Positions 10,059 to 19,860 of a stretch of DNA of 64,000 bases are shown here, piece by piece. The stretch spans positions 10,242,501 through 10,306,500 of the forward strand of contig OX463820.1 of assembly GCA_949825045.1 (NCBI GenBank), written 5' to 3'. The DNA is from Argyresthia goedartella. Taxonomy: Eukaryota; Arthropoda; Insecta; Lepidoptera; Argyresthiidae. The notes beneath the pieces are model-generated. The model was not told the origin of the DNA, did no database searches, and saw only the letters and a list, made by a program, of their open reading frames with translations. Positions within the stretch are counted from its first letter, which is position 1, and every line of letters starts with the position of its first letter. The position numbers and the translations under genes are program-made.

Positions 10059-10354
10059 TATATATAATAGCAAAAACAAAACCAACTACACAGTACGGCT
10101 GTAACGAGCGAACTGTCGAGTGCAGGTAAAAGAATTGCCAGATGGCTACATACAAGCCACGCCCCCTAATAAATAGGTAATGGCCCTTCCATAGTGGCCA
10201 AAACCAAAACTAGAAGCTAATACGTTACGGCCGCAACTTTGTGGCTCGGACAATATCGTAGATGACCATAACGCGACGTCCCGTGACTGGCCACAGCGTA
10301 TACAGCCGCTTCATGCGACGTCGCTTGATGTTGATGTTGCAATCAACGTGTTAA

Positions 10355-11340
10355 TGGTTCTCTTACTCAATATATTACCTATCCACTCCACATTAACTGC
10401 ATTTGCTCCGTATTTTAACAGTGTCGCTGTTGTGCTTGTAAATTTAGTCTTGTGGAAAGCTCATTCAATGTCAATGAAGATTCCTAGGCTTATAGTTCAC
10501 CGTCCTAGTCAAAGTCAAGTGTGTCTGTATTAATGCACATTTTGCCTCTTCTGGAGTCTTGGTGGGTGTGTTATCCGCTTTGTGCAAGGACCCAAGGGTT
10601 TAATTGGCTTGCTGGCAAATAATCTTCCTTACACTGTTTTCCTGCGCGCAGCTCTCGATGTTGCTGCAGAACTTGCGCCACGAGTTTGTACTTTTGTACC
10701 GTAGGCTGTTTTTTATACTGGGACTTAGCTGCCCTGTAGTTGTCTCAGTCATCATCTGCAGCTGTGTTCATTGCCTTGTTTAATAGGCGCCTTACTTTAC
10801 TTCTGAGCCTCTCCAGCTCAGGTCCCCACCGTCAGCACAAACGTTGACCTTTGCCACTGGAGTTGCTAGGGGTTCTTCAGTTGCAAGTGTTATATTAATG
10901 ATTTTTCTACTTGGCCTGGTTATGAATGTTGGTTCTGAGCCTAAATTAAATAGTTTAGGGTTGGTTGTAACTAGATATTCAACGAGAAGTTTACCTCGGC
11001 CGTTGTTGTTTTTTGTCCCCTAGAGAGCATGGTGTGCGTTGGAGTCTGTTGATATTATTAACTGCAGCCCGGATTCTTCGCAGTGCGTCACCAACCTCGT
11101 AATGTGCGTAAAATGCGGGGGTGGAGTATTCTCCACTTGCATGCATACGGAGGCGATAATCATCCCTGGGAGACTGGAGGCTTGTGCTTTGTGCAGCCTT
11201 ATGGCACACACGTCTCTGGAACAGAAACTTGTTAGCACATGTATATTTCAGGCCCGGGGGTTAATCGAGCTCGTAACCGTAAACAACTTACCTCCAAGAT
11301 TGCGGAGTCCGCATATATTGCCTCTACTGATCCACGGCTT
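10355..11340 (-). pseudogene. LINE-5 ORF2, endonuclease C-terminus, linker and RT motif A
   Basis: Element order runs from 11340 downward. WISRGNICGLRNLGG is the early APE endonuclease. STDSNAHHALWG and PTFITRPSRKIIN (about 11060-10900) are its catalytic Asp/Asn and late motifs. The linker FCSNIESCAQEN follows near 10640, and GIFIDIE-stop-AF near 10470 is RT motif A with an internal stop. The frame then runs to the TTAA at 10351-10354. It has several stops and is non-functional. Confidence 0.8.
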
Positions 11341-11345
11341 GAAGT

Positions 11346-12676
11346 CGGGAGATAAGGGTGATCCTTCATTCAAATTTCAGATCAATATCTGTTCTTCCGA
11401 CATTAAGTAAAATATTTGAAAAGATTATACTCAATCAAATGCTCTCACACTTCAACCGTACAAAACAACTCCACGCCAAACAATACAGTTTCACTAGGGA
11501 TGAATCGACTACGGATGCCGGTATTACCCTTATATCTCATATTTATTCTGCATGGGAGGCCGCACAGGATGCTATCGGAGTTTTTTGCGACCCGTCGAAG
11601 GCGTTTGATTGTGTTGATCATAATACGCTTATAATTAAATTAAATCATTACGGAGTTAGAAATAGAGCGTTGGATCTACTGAGATCATACCTAAGCAATA
11701 GAATTAAAAAGGCAGAAGTAAACGGCGTTAAATCTGATGGATCGGGTGTAAAAATTGGCGTGCCATATTAGGCCCTTTCTTATTCCTGGTATATATTAAC
11801 GATCTGCCTTTCATGGTGGAGAAATTAACTGACATAGTGTTGTTTGCTGATGATACTTCGATGGTCTTCAAAATTGAAAGACAAAAAGGAGATTTTGATG
11901 ATGTTAATGGTGTATTGTCTTTAACCTTGAATTGGTTCACAGTTAATAATTTATTGTTAAACGCTGGTAAAACCAAGTGTATCAAATTCTCACTTCCAAA
12001 TGTCAGGCAAGTTGGGACCAGTTTAGTGTCAGACAACAGCACGTTAGAATTTGTAAATGATGCGAAGTTTCTTGGAATAACCATTGATAGCAAATTGCAG
12101 TGGGGACCCCACATAGATAAATTAGCTGGTAAATTAAGTTCTGTGGCTTACGCTGTTAGGAACATCAGACAAAGCACGGATGTGGCTACATATAGGCTAG
12201 TATATTTTAGTTACTTTCATAGTGTCATGTCCTATGGTGTCTTGTTGTGGGGGAAAGCAGCAGATATTCAAACTATTTTTATTTTACAGAAAAGAGCTAT
12301 TCGAGCAATTTATGATTTAAAACGAACAGACTCCTTAAGAGAGATTTTTAAAGAAATTGACATACTTACTGTATCTAGTCAATTTATTTTCGAAAATATA
12401 ATGTATGTACGCAAGAACCTTACAACATTTACCAAACTTAGCGACAGCTGCAATGTTAACCTAAGAAATAATCACAGACTGTGTGCGCCCCGATTTAGAC
12501 TCGCGAAAGTTAGCAATTCTTTCAAGGGTCAGTGCATTCTCTACTATAATAAGATACCTCTGGAGATTTTGAAATTGCCATTTGAGCAATTTAAAAAGCA
12601 TGTTAAAGCGACTTTGTCGAAAAAGGGATGTTACAATGTTCGAGATTACTTAAATGACAGGACTGTATGGGGTTAA
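11346..12676 (+). pseudogene. LINE-2 reverse transcriptase (partial)
   Basis: Motifs in order: ISVLPTLSKIFEKIILNQ, AIGVFCDPSKAFDCVDH (motif A), VKIGVP, and then a short deletion that removes the QGS of GVPQGS and shifts frame. It resumes at GPFLFLVYINDLP, FADDTSMVF (catalytic ADD), NAGKTKCIKFSLPN and FLGITIDSKLQWGPHI. The C-terminal region runs to DRTVWG before TAA at 12676. There is one further frame change near 11360. Endonuclease and ORF1 are absent through 5' truncation. Confidence 0.88.
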
Positions 12677-12807
12677 TCTAGTTCAACACAGACCTCGCTG
12701 TTAATAATTTTGTAATTATTTAATATTGCCTGCTTATTAAATTAAAAAAAAAACATAATTGTATTAGTTAAGCACAAACTATTTTTAAAAGAAATCTAAA
12801 AATCATT

Positions 12808-12841
12808 CTGTGGGAGTTTCTACGCCCTTCTTCTCCCACAG
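12808..12841 (+). other. LINE-2 3' UTR hairpin
   Basis: Arms CTGTGGGAG (12808-12816) and CTCCCACAG (12833-12841) pair perfectly over 9 bp with a 16-base loop. LINE-1 has the same hairpin at 23432-23465 shortened by one pair on both arms. It may be the RT recognition element for target-primed reverse transcription. Confidence 0.6.
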
Positions 12842-12939
12842 TGGTCCAATGTAGAGAAGAGACAAAAAATGACGTTTGCTAAGTATATGTAAATATCTAC
12901 AGTAATAAAGTACTTTGACTTTGACTTTGATTTTGACTT

Positions 12940-14215
12940 CTGGATAAAGGCCAAGGCTGTATAGTTAACCTCCAGCCACTTCCTCAGCTGAGCCGTTCTG
13001 GTTATTACTATCTGACCACAGCACCTCCTTATCCATCCTGAGCGCCAGGTTGTCCATTCCCTCCGCATATTCCATCCCTTCCTCCGATAAATCCAGAACA
13101 GAGTTAGCACCATGGTCTCCGGCGATGTCGGCCTGCTGCGTTGGGATTTGAGGCTCGGGGTTGTTCTCAGCTGCAGTAGCCCCAGCAGTATCCGGCTGCT
13201 TAAGTATCGACCGAAGTGCGGGTGGCTCTTCGAGGAACCTTTCTCTCGTCCCCTGAAACTTTGCACCCTACGAGGTAGGTCGCTCTGCTTCCGTACCATT
13301 GGCTTTTTCCCCGTTAAGAGGGTTAAGCTGCCTAGGCACAGGGTAAGCCATGTTAAGGTCATTTGGTTCTCGCACTAAAGCTTGAGGACACCATTGTCAT
13401 GGACCGGCTTTTCACGGAAAGTAGGGCCCGCCTGTCCGAGGTGAGTTGCATGGCCTCCTGCATCAACCGCCCTTATTCCTGCACTTCTTAGGCCTGCTGG
13501 GTCCACAGGTGGCTGGTCCCCTAGGTCGCAACTGCTACCATGAGGTCTCCCTGACTGCGTCAGCGAAGCTGGGTTGGGGGTCGCCACCTCGCTTTTGCCT
13601 CTTCGACTCACCGCGAGGTGATAAAGAGTCATCGAGGCGTGCCCTTTTACCGAAACCCTTGGGTTGCTCCCTTTCCCTGCCCGGTTTTCGTTCGTCTTCA
13701 AACGACGTCCTGAGTACGTTGGCTGTTCTCCAAGCGGCGCGCATCGCCTTCTTCCTTCGCGCTGCAGCTTGCTCCTGCGTTTGCTCTTGACCCTAGGAAC
13801 CTCTTGGACAGGTTCAAGCTTGTCCTTTTCAGGAGCTCCCTTTGCTGTTTGCCCCTTACTCCGGTTGTGCCTTACAAGTGTCCACCTGCTGCAGCTGGGT
13901 GGGTGTGGAGTTTGAGGCCACTGCCTCCTGCGCTGGCTTTTTGGCCACGGATTGCTCCGCATGCCCAGCAATCATACTGGTGGTAGTAGCCAGTGTTCTT
14001 GTTGATGCAGTACCGCCGTGGGGCAGCGCCGCGCCTGCCTGGGTTATCGACATTGCAAGTTTCGGCTCAGCCAGTTTCCTGGCTTTACTGCGATCTTTCG
14101 TGGACGTTCCCGTTTTTGTGTGTGTGGCGGTGCAGCTTTCGCCGTTCCATCCCCATGTGGGTGTATGCTTTCTGATTTCAGGGTCGACTTCGCTGCCCTG
14201 AAACCACTTGTAAAA
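12940..14215 (-). pseudogene. LINE-5 ORF1 and start of ORF2
   Basis: A nucleic-acid-binding ORF1 spread over several frames. Motifs seen on the minus strand are a basic Lys/Arg/Gln-rich N-terminus (about 14200-13800), KRARLDDSLSPRGESKRQK (about 13620), SFADAVRETS, and TFREKPVHDNGVLKL (about 13380-13420). These are typical of ORF1 of insect pol-like Jockey elements. An acidic tail follows, then the ORF2 beginning (LRKWLEVNYTALAFIQ) ends at 12940 where LINE-2 inserted. Frameshifts are numerous. Confidence 0.7.
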
Positions 14216-14645
14216 GAGATAATCATTTTCATAATCATCAATTAGGTAATGGCAACAAATGTAATAATCACCAAAATATTTTTTTCCGACCTAAAATGGA
14301 TAAATGAACACCAAAAGTTGCAAAAAATATCAGGGCAAAATACTGCGGTAGCATAGGTGAAAGGTAAAGGGAGTGAGCGAAGCGAAGCCCCCTTTATCCT
14401 TCGTGTTAGCTTGAACATGTAAGAACAACAAAAAATACTTGAAACATAAACTTAAGTACACAAAACTTAAAAAGAAGTTTGGTGATCATTTATCCAAACA
14501 CAATTTGGTGGACATTTATCCATTCTGGCAGTCATTTCGAATATATTGGTACTAAAATAGGTGCGTTTTTGGTAATCGTTTAAACATAAGCCTTAGATAA
14601 TCATCAATTCACTTGTGAATAATGATAATCATTTATTATAACCCT
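14216..14645. repeat. Structured-core repeat, copy A
   Basis: The core at about 14332-14428 matches copy B at 43702-43797 (CAGGGCAAA, GGTAGC, TAGGTGAA, GAGCGAAGCGAAGCC, ACATGTAAGAACAA in order). It holds a hairpin, arms 14361-14371 and 14390-14401, with loop AGTGAGCGAAGCGAAGCC. On the left GGATAAATGAACACCAAA (14298) and GTAATAATCACCAAAA point toward the core; on the right TTTGGTGATCATTTATCC (14479) and TTTGGTGGACATTTATCC (14504) are their inverted copies. No open frame and no known family. Copy B has a wholly different flanking motif. Confidence 0.6.
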
Positions 14646-14994
14646 TTTGTCGCCATCAACAGTTACTCTGGTAACTTTTTTAATTATTAGAGATCCTAGC
14701 CCAGACCACTTCTTATTTATGTTAATATCCTGGGTTACATTCTACACACTTATTATTTTCTTTATTCTTCATTATATAAACTTCTTTTACTTCTATTTAT
14801 TTACAAAATAATTCTATACCTTTCACGAACGCGTCTCGCGCAGAACATGATCGAGATTGAGAATATATGTAAACAATAGAGTTTCACCTTACGTAAGTAA
14901 AATCACTACTCGCTTTTGTAACTTCTTGTTTTTTTGTTTCATGTTCGAGGAAAGCTCAACACAGTTGATTGTTTTTTTTTTAATTCCACAATTT
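14646..14994. other. AT-rich DNA, nothing recognised
   Basis: No open frame of note, no repeat partner elsewhere in the window. It adjoins the 3' side of the Ty3/Gypsy fragment and could be its degraded continuation. Confidence 0.3.
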
Positions 14995-15730
14995 TTAGGT
15001 GACAGTCCGACTATCTGAAGAATCCTCTTTGACTATAGCCTTGTTATTTGTATTATCCTCATCCATTCTCTTTTTCTTACTTCTGATCATAAAATTCATA
15101 ACTTTTTCATTCATCCCTTTTAGTTTTCCCGATGTTACCACGATGCGTGATAACGCATCTGCAGCTATATTATCTGCCCCTTTCATATTCTCTACTAAGT
15201 AATCATATTGCTCCATTACGAGCCTAAATTTCAAAAGTCTACTGGACGGATCGTTCAAGCTGAATAAATACATTAAAGGTTTATGGTCTGTCATTTTATT
15301 TTTTTTAAATAGGTAGGGCCTCCAATACTTTATATAACAAACAATAGTTAATAACTCTTTTTTATGATTGGGTAATATAGTTTTATTTGTTTAGTGAACG
15401 TCAGTATGTAAGTAAAACGCATTCTTTTTTTTTTATCTTTGTTTTGCAAGATTGGGGGATTTTCTCAAGATCGTTTCAGGTCTAAAAACGATTTTTCTCA
15501 TATCTCCGACCATACGTACTTTACTCCTTTACGGCATAATTCATTCAGTGGTTTTCTATTTGCTTCAAAATTGAGGATACATTTTCTATAATAGTTGACA
15601 AAAAAAACGAAGCGTTTTAATTCATCACTTGTTGTCAGTCTGGGATAAGTTTGAAGAACCTTTGTCTTATCAGGATTAGGTAGTAAACCCTTTTCGGAAA
15701 CTATATGTCCCAAATATAATATTTATTTCT
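14995..15730 (-). pseudogene. Ty3/Gypsy RT end and RNase H fragment
   Basis: YLGHIVSEKGLLPNPDK and FVNYYRKCILNF (15713-15498) are the RT thumb and connection. Then follow about 200 decayed bases, and TDHKPLMYLFSLNDPSSR, KGADNIAADALSRI (15294-14995) from the end of RNase H. The RNase H N-terminus is missing or scrambled. No integrase follows. Confidence 0.85.
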
Positions 15731-16113
15731 TTAACACGTTGACTGCGGCAGCGATTATGGCTAACTTTCCCATAGTGCGGTGAGAGGTCTCCCAACCGAT
15801 ACCTGTATGTTTCCCTTGGTGCGGTTAGGGTCTTTCGACCTCACAGCGAATGAATGCAATAAAATGCGAATAACTACTCGAAACAAAGGATTATTTTTGT
15901 AAAACTATGTTCCAACTGTTCAATAAGACTCACTTTATCTAAATATGGCTTCGTTTCAGATTCCGATCTAAGGAACTCAAGATAACTGAAAAAAATATTA
16001 AGAGGTCGAATAGCCTCGCATCGCATTATATAAAGGGTACATTCCTGAATTCACTAGTGATGGGAAAAGAAGTTACGATAAAATATTATAATCGTTTAAT
16101 ATTGAAAACCTTT

Positions 16114-16305
16114 CTATTTACATGTGAGTTTCATATAAAAACAATTCAGGCACAATTTTTTTTTACACTCAACGCAATACGACAGTATATTTCTGACTTT
16201 TTTATTAGCTTCGCGGCTAGTCATTGTTGAACGCTTCTCTGCATAACACCCCGTGCATCTTCTTCTTTTATCTCCTTTTTTTTCAAACGTATGGTTTTTC
16301 TTCAA
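16114..16305 (-). pseudogene. piggyBac transposase C-terminal Cys-rich domain
   Basis: A 63-codon frame with RRRCTGCY, then a Lys-rich spacer and YCVECKKKLCLNCF, the cross-brace zinc domain at the end of piggyBac-family transposases (known to bind the terminal repeats). It lies about 380 bp inside the TTAA-flanked left end, where the 3' end of the gene is expected. The DDD catalytic core is not recognisable upstream. Confidence 0.75.
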
Positions 16306-16734
16306 TACGACACGCGAAGGGCCTTAAACAAAATAAAATGAAAATTTAACGGTGAGCCACGAAGAGGCCTATCTATAGCCAGGTAGGTGTGGGCTGATTG
16401 ATGATGATAATGATGATGAGCCACACGATCGAAGTTTTAGTCATGAGGGGGCGGCGGTGACTGTAAGTGAGTGTATGTAGGTAATTTTTATGTAAGTATT
16501 TACAGATTTTTCTCAAGCTAACCGTACCTTGGTCTGACGATCATTTGAACAATTTTGATAATTTTTTAATGAAAGGATGATGGGCAAAATGGGCCCACCT
16601 CCAATAAAGACGGCATGTATACTAAATTAAAGGTCTGAATCCACACGTTCATTATCAGGCAGGCGCATGCCAGAATTCGCTGTGTGGCTGGATTTATTCG
16701 ATTTAGAAAAATCTGAAGGTGGTAGCGGGAACTC

Positions 16735-16990
16735 TATGATGCTTACTAGTAAACTCGTCAAATTTGGAGTCATCAGGTTCGTAGTGACAAGCCCTTTAGG
16801 AATATGGTATCACCAAGCTGCTCTGTTGTTGGAGTGCGAAGATAGAAGGTGGAGACTGGAACCCTGGGATACTTACTAGTAAACCCATCGAATTTTACCT
16901 CATTAGACTCGTAGTAACAAGACTTTTGAGAATATGGTAGGTACTATCGAGCTGATCTGATGTGCATAAGTGAATGACGGTTTGAAATTG
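16735..16990. repeat. Two-copy diverged tandem repeat, period about 130 bp
   Basis: CTTACTAGTAAAC occurs at 16742 and 16872; after each comes TC(A)GTAGT(G/A)ACAAG.. and GAATATGGTA in the same order. It occupies the region where the catalytic part of the piggyBac transposase should be, so it is probably a separate insertion or replacement. Confidence 0.55.
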
Positions 16991-17111
16991 GTATTGATTG
17001 TAACTGAGCATTTTGTAAAACATGCAGTGTAACCGTAGTACTAGGCCTTTTATAAATTTTAGGTTCCGTATTTGAAATATCCTTATGAAACAATTTGGGT
17101 CTCTTGGGTGT

Positions 17112-17354
17112 TTAATACAGACTGTTGCACTCTTTGCTTGTACCAGGTGCAGCGCAAATTTGAATATTTTGAATAATCTTTACCTTAGAATCAGAATTTA
17201 TCGAAACGGACTCTTTACTTGGCAAATTCTTCTGGAAAACACGACGATACTTAGGTAAAGTTGTATCAGCCTCCATATCAGTCTCCGGATCAACCTCAGC
17301 CTGTTGAGTTGACATTTCCAACATTTTCCGACAACGTTTGTTAGGGCGAAACAT
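17112..17354 (-). CDS. Hypothetical 80-residue ORF, perhaps piggyBac transposase N-terminus
   Basis: The ATG at 17354 opens a frame MFRPNKRCRKMLEMS followed by a Glu/Asp-rich stretch and a Lys-rich end. No domain is recognised. Its strand and place (between the 5' end and the C-terminal Cys-rich domain of the piggyBac-like element) fit an acidic transposase N-terminus. BEL-3 lies 140 bp upstream of the ATG. Confidence 0.35.
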   Translation of the reverse strand: MFRPNKRCRKMLEMSTQQAEVDPETDMEADTTLPKYRRVFQKNLPSKESVSINSDSKVKIIQNIQICAAPGTSKECNSLY

Positions 17355-17493
17355 TGTGGTAAGTACAAAAGTACGTAGTTTTCACTCCGACCCAGTTATA
17401 ATCCACTGATTGTAATTCACTTAAACGAAAAGTTCTTACAAACTCACTAACTACAAATAATTGTCAAATGATTACGGGAGATATTAACGCGCG

Positions 17494-17857
17494 TGGGAGA
17501 AGGAAAAGTAAAGGAATGGTGGTACCTTACTTGCGCTGGTCTTCTACCCAGGAGATAGGTTATGATTTTCACATTAATCCGAATAGGTTTTACAAACACT
17601 ACACTGCACCGGTGCTAGGTTAATAACACAATCACTAGGTAGCGTAAGTAGCGTTTGTAGGAATTTTCTTGTGGGGAGCGTAGTGGTTTGTTCCTTATGC
17701 GCGCACGTCTCGATCTGCACTTGTTCGGTCGGGAAAGGAACGAACGAAAGGATGCGAAAGGAAGAGTGAGTGTTTGAATGAGTGATGAATGCGTAGTGAG
17801 GGTAGCAGTACTTAAATAATAGATAAATTGGTAATATTTTATATTTTGGCGAAGACA
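17494..17857 (-). repeat. BEL-3 3' LTR
   Basis: 364 bp, TG..CA bounded, the downstream LTR in element orientation. It lacks one base present in the other LTR (in the GGTTTT-CACAAACAC word). Confidence 0.95.
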
Positions 17858-18006
17858 AGTCTGCCGGCCTAGAGGTTTCCTCTATATTAAGCTACAAGTT
17901 AACAGAAAATGTTAAAAATTAGTAAGTTAAAAAGTTAACAACAAAATAGATTCAAATGCCAAAAAACCAGGACTTATATACTAATTTAAGGTAAATTGAG
18001 TTTAGT

Positions 18007-19860
18007 TTATTGAGTAGGCAAAGTACAAACTCGGATTACTGGACGTATATAGCTTCCAGAGGCAGTGCGAACTTTAACAGCTCTAACTACATTGTCCTTT
18101 CCGGGATAGACTTCATCAATAACTCCAAGAGGCCAACAAAGAGGATGAGCATTATTATCTTTTATAACCACGACTGTGCCTAGTTTAATATTATCGGATG
18201 GCTTGGTCCATTTTTCTATTTGTTGAAGCGAAGTGAGATATTCCTGACTCCAACGTCGCCAGAAATCATGTGTGAGTTTACACAACAACTGATAACGTGA
18301 TAAACGATTATCAGGTTGATCTACAAAATTTTCAGCGGGCAAAAATTTTATAGGAGTGACATTTAAAAAATGATTAGGAGTTAGTGCGGTTACATCAGGT
18401 TCAGAACTTAAAACACATAGAGGTCTGCTATTTAACAACCCTTCTATTTGCACCAAGACTGTCATGAATTCTTCGTAGGTTAAGATCTGAGAGCCTATAG
18501 TTTTATATAAGTGAGTTTTAACGCATTGAACGTTTGCTTCACACAGGCCATTAAAATGTGGGCCATACGGGGGGCTATGTTTAAATTGAATTTTATTATT
18601 TGATAAATAATTACCAATATATGTTTGGTGAGCTGTGGACTGTAATAAATCGTAAATTTCATTAAGTTTGCGCTTGGCGCCTATAAAATTTGTTCCACCA
18701 TCGCTATAGATCATGGAAACTGGGCCTCTTCTACTAATAAAACGTTTGAAAGCTGCGAGAAATAGTTCAGAACTGAGGTCTGAGACCAATTCCAAATGCA
18801 ATGCCTTGGTAGCAAGACATACAAACAAGCATACATAAGCCTTATGGCTTTTAATTCCTCGACGTCTTATATGCATTATATAAAAAGGACCAGCATAATC
18901 CACAGCGGTGTAGACAAAAGCTTTGGTTTGCGAGCCTCGAAATGACGGTAAGTCACCCATGCGTGGGAAATTGAATTTAGGTTTAAGTCTGAAACATCTG
19001 TTACATTTATGCACGCGTTGACGAACTAAATTTCTAGCAGATAATATCCAGAATTTCTGTCTGAGCAATGCGAGTAAAAGTGATGGACCAGTGTGGAGGT
19101 TAGTTACATGATAGTTGTCAACAATAAGTTGAGTAATTAAATCCTTAGTAGGAAGCAAGATTGGGTGTCTTTGACCAAAATCGAGTTGAGAATTAGATAG
19201 CCGACCACCGACTCTAAGAATGCCTTCTTGGTCGATGAAAGGGTTAAGTTTTGATAACGAGATATTTAACAACTTTTTATTTTTTAACGCGGCAATTTCT
19301 TTAGAAAAGTGTTTGTTTTGAACATAACGAATTATGTAGTCTTCTGCAGTTTCGAGATCTTGAACGGTAATTTGTCCAGTGGAGCGCAATTTTCGTGAGA
19401 AACGGAGTACGTATGTCATCGAGCGTAGTAATGTTTTCCAATCGGATATTCTTTCAGCCATCATGTCAATGGGATGAGATTCATGCGAGTTACTAACATT
19501 TTGAGCAACTAAACTTATTGTAGGTTTTGTTTCCAAAGTTTCAAAACAAACATTTGGTTTGACTGCAAAGTGTTTTACAGGCCAATCAGATATTCTTTCA
19601 GCAGTCCACGAAGGACCGTGCAACCACAAGTCATTGTTCACGAGAGATTTAGCCGTTACAGGACGAGAGATAATATCTGCGGGATTCTCCACGCCTTTGA
19701 CATGAAACCAATGTTTCGCGGGAAGTTTTGAATTTATTTCAGTAATTCTGTTCGCGACGAACGTGTGAAATTTATAAGCTGGAGAGTGAATCCAGGTAAG
19801 TGTAATAGATGAATCTGAAAAGGCGTAGATTTCATCTATGTGACATCTGCGTAAGAGTGT
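18007..19860 (-). CDS. BEL-3 pol, C-terminal part: RNase H end and integrase
   Basis: The frame is open from the LINE-1 junction (19860) to the stop at 18007. It opens in RNase H (AFSDSSITLTW, a catalytic Asp), then ENPADIISR, then integrase. The N-terminal zinc region has HVTNLHTG and CNRCFRLKP; the catalytic Asp are in VDYAGP and YSDGGTNF and the Glu in LCEANV; the core then continues to LLNSRPL. A C-terminal domain (W..GVIDEVYPGKDN) ends the protein. All catalytic residues are present. This piece is cut off from its promoter and start by LINE-1, which lies antisense. No envelope-like ORF follows. Confidence 0.9.
   Translation of the reverse strand, partial: TLLRRCHIDEIYAFSDSSITLTWIHSPAYKFHTFVANRITEINSKLPAKHWFHVKGVENPADIISRPVTAKSLVNNDLWLHGPSWTAERISDWPVKHFAVKPNVCFETLETKPTISLVAQNVSNSHESHPIDMMAERISDWKTLLRSMTYVLRFSRKLRSTGQITVQDLETAEDYIIRYVQNKHFSKEIAALKNKKLLNISLSKLNPFIDQEGILRVGGRLSNSQLDFGQRHPILLPTKDLITQLIVDNYHVTNLHTGPSLLLALLRQKFWILSARNLVRQRVHKCNRCFRLKPKFNFPRMGDLPSFRGSQTKAFVYTAVDYAGPFYIMHIRRRGIKSHKAYVCLFVCLATKALHLELVSDLSSELFLAAFKRFISRRGPVSMIYSDGGTNFIGAKRKLNEIYDLLQSTAHQTYIGNYLSNNKIQFKHSPPYGPHFNGLCEANVQCVKTHLYKTIGSQILTYEEFMTVLVQIEGLLNSRPLCVLSSEPDVTALTPNHFLNVTPIKFLPAENFVDQPDNRLSRYQLLCKLTHDFWRRWSQEYLTSLQQIEKWTKPSDNIKLGTVVVIKDNNAHPLCWPLGVIDEVYPGKDNVVRAVKVRTASGSYIRPVIRVCTLPTQ

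Larger units (their letters stand above)
8384..10350. mobile_element. piggyBac-like MITE, interrupted by a mariner
   Basis: The ends are inverted: CACGTTCATTGCCA from 8384 and, in reverse complement, CACGTTGATTGCAA at 10350. Each is preceded by TTAA (8380-8383 and 10351-10354), the piggyBac target site. Subtracting the mariner (8760-10058 plus its TA) leaves about 666 bp with no transposase, so this is a non-autonomous element. It sits inside LINE-5 ORF2 and is read cleanly through when removed. Confidence 0.85.
11341..12939 (+). mobile_element. LINE-2: 5'-truncated CR1-like LINE
   Basis: It begins inside RT (KSGDKGDPS) and ends in a (CTTTGA)n-type tail at 12910-12939. It is inserted antisense into LINE-5 ORF2 with at most about 3 bp of target duplication (CTT). 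The same family as LINE-1 (19861-23574): the two RTs align throughout, and both 3' UTRs carry a hairpin. Confidence 0.88.
8013..14215 (-). mobile_element. LINE-5: two-ORF non-LTR element split by two insertions
   Basis: One minus-strand element in three pieces: ORF1 and the ORF2 start (14215-12940), endonuclease and early RT (11340-10355), and late RT (8383-8013). LINE-2 separates pieces one and two; a piggyBac-like MITE carrying a mariner separates pieces two and three. Across both gaps the ORF2 frame continues without a shift when the insert is left out, and TTAA is duplicated at the piggyBac ends. The endonuclease and ORF1 style is that of insect pol-like Jockey/R1-group elements. Stops and shifts within the pieces show it is inactive. 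Confidence 0.85.

Noticed and set aside
13112..13378. Plus-strand ORFs across 13.1-14.2 kb
   Set aside because: These are shadows of the minus-strand LINE-5 ORF1, whose motifs are clear on the other strand.
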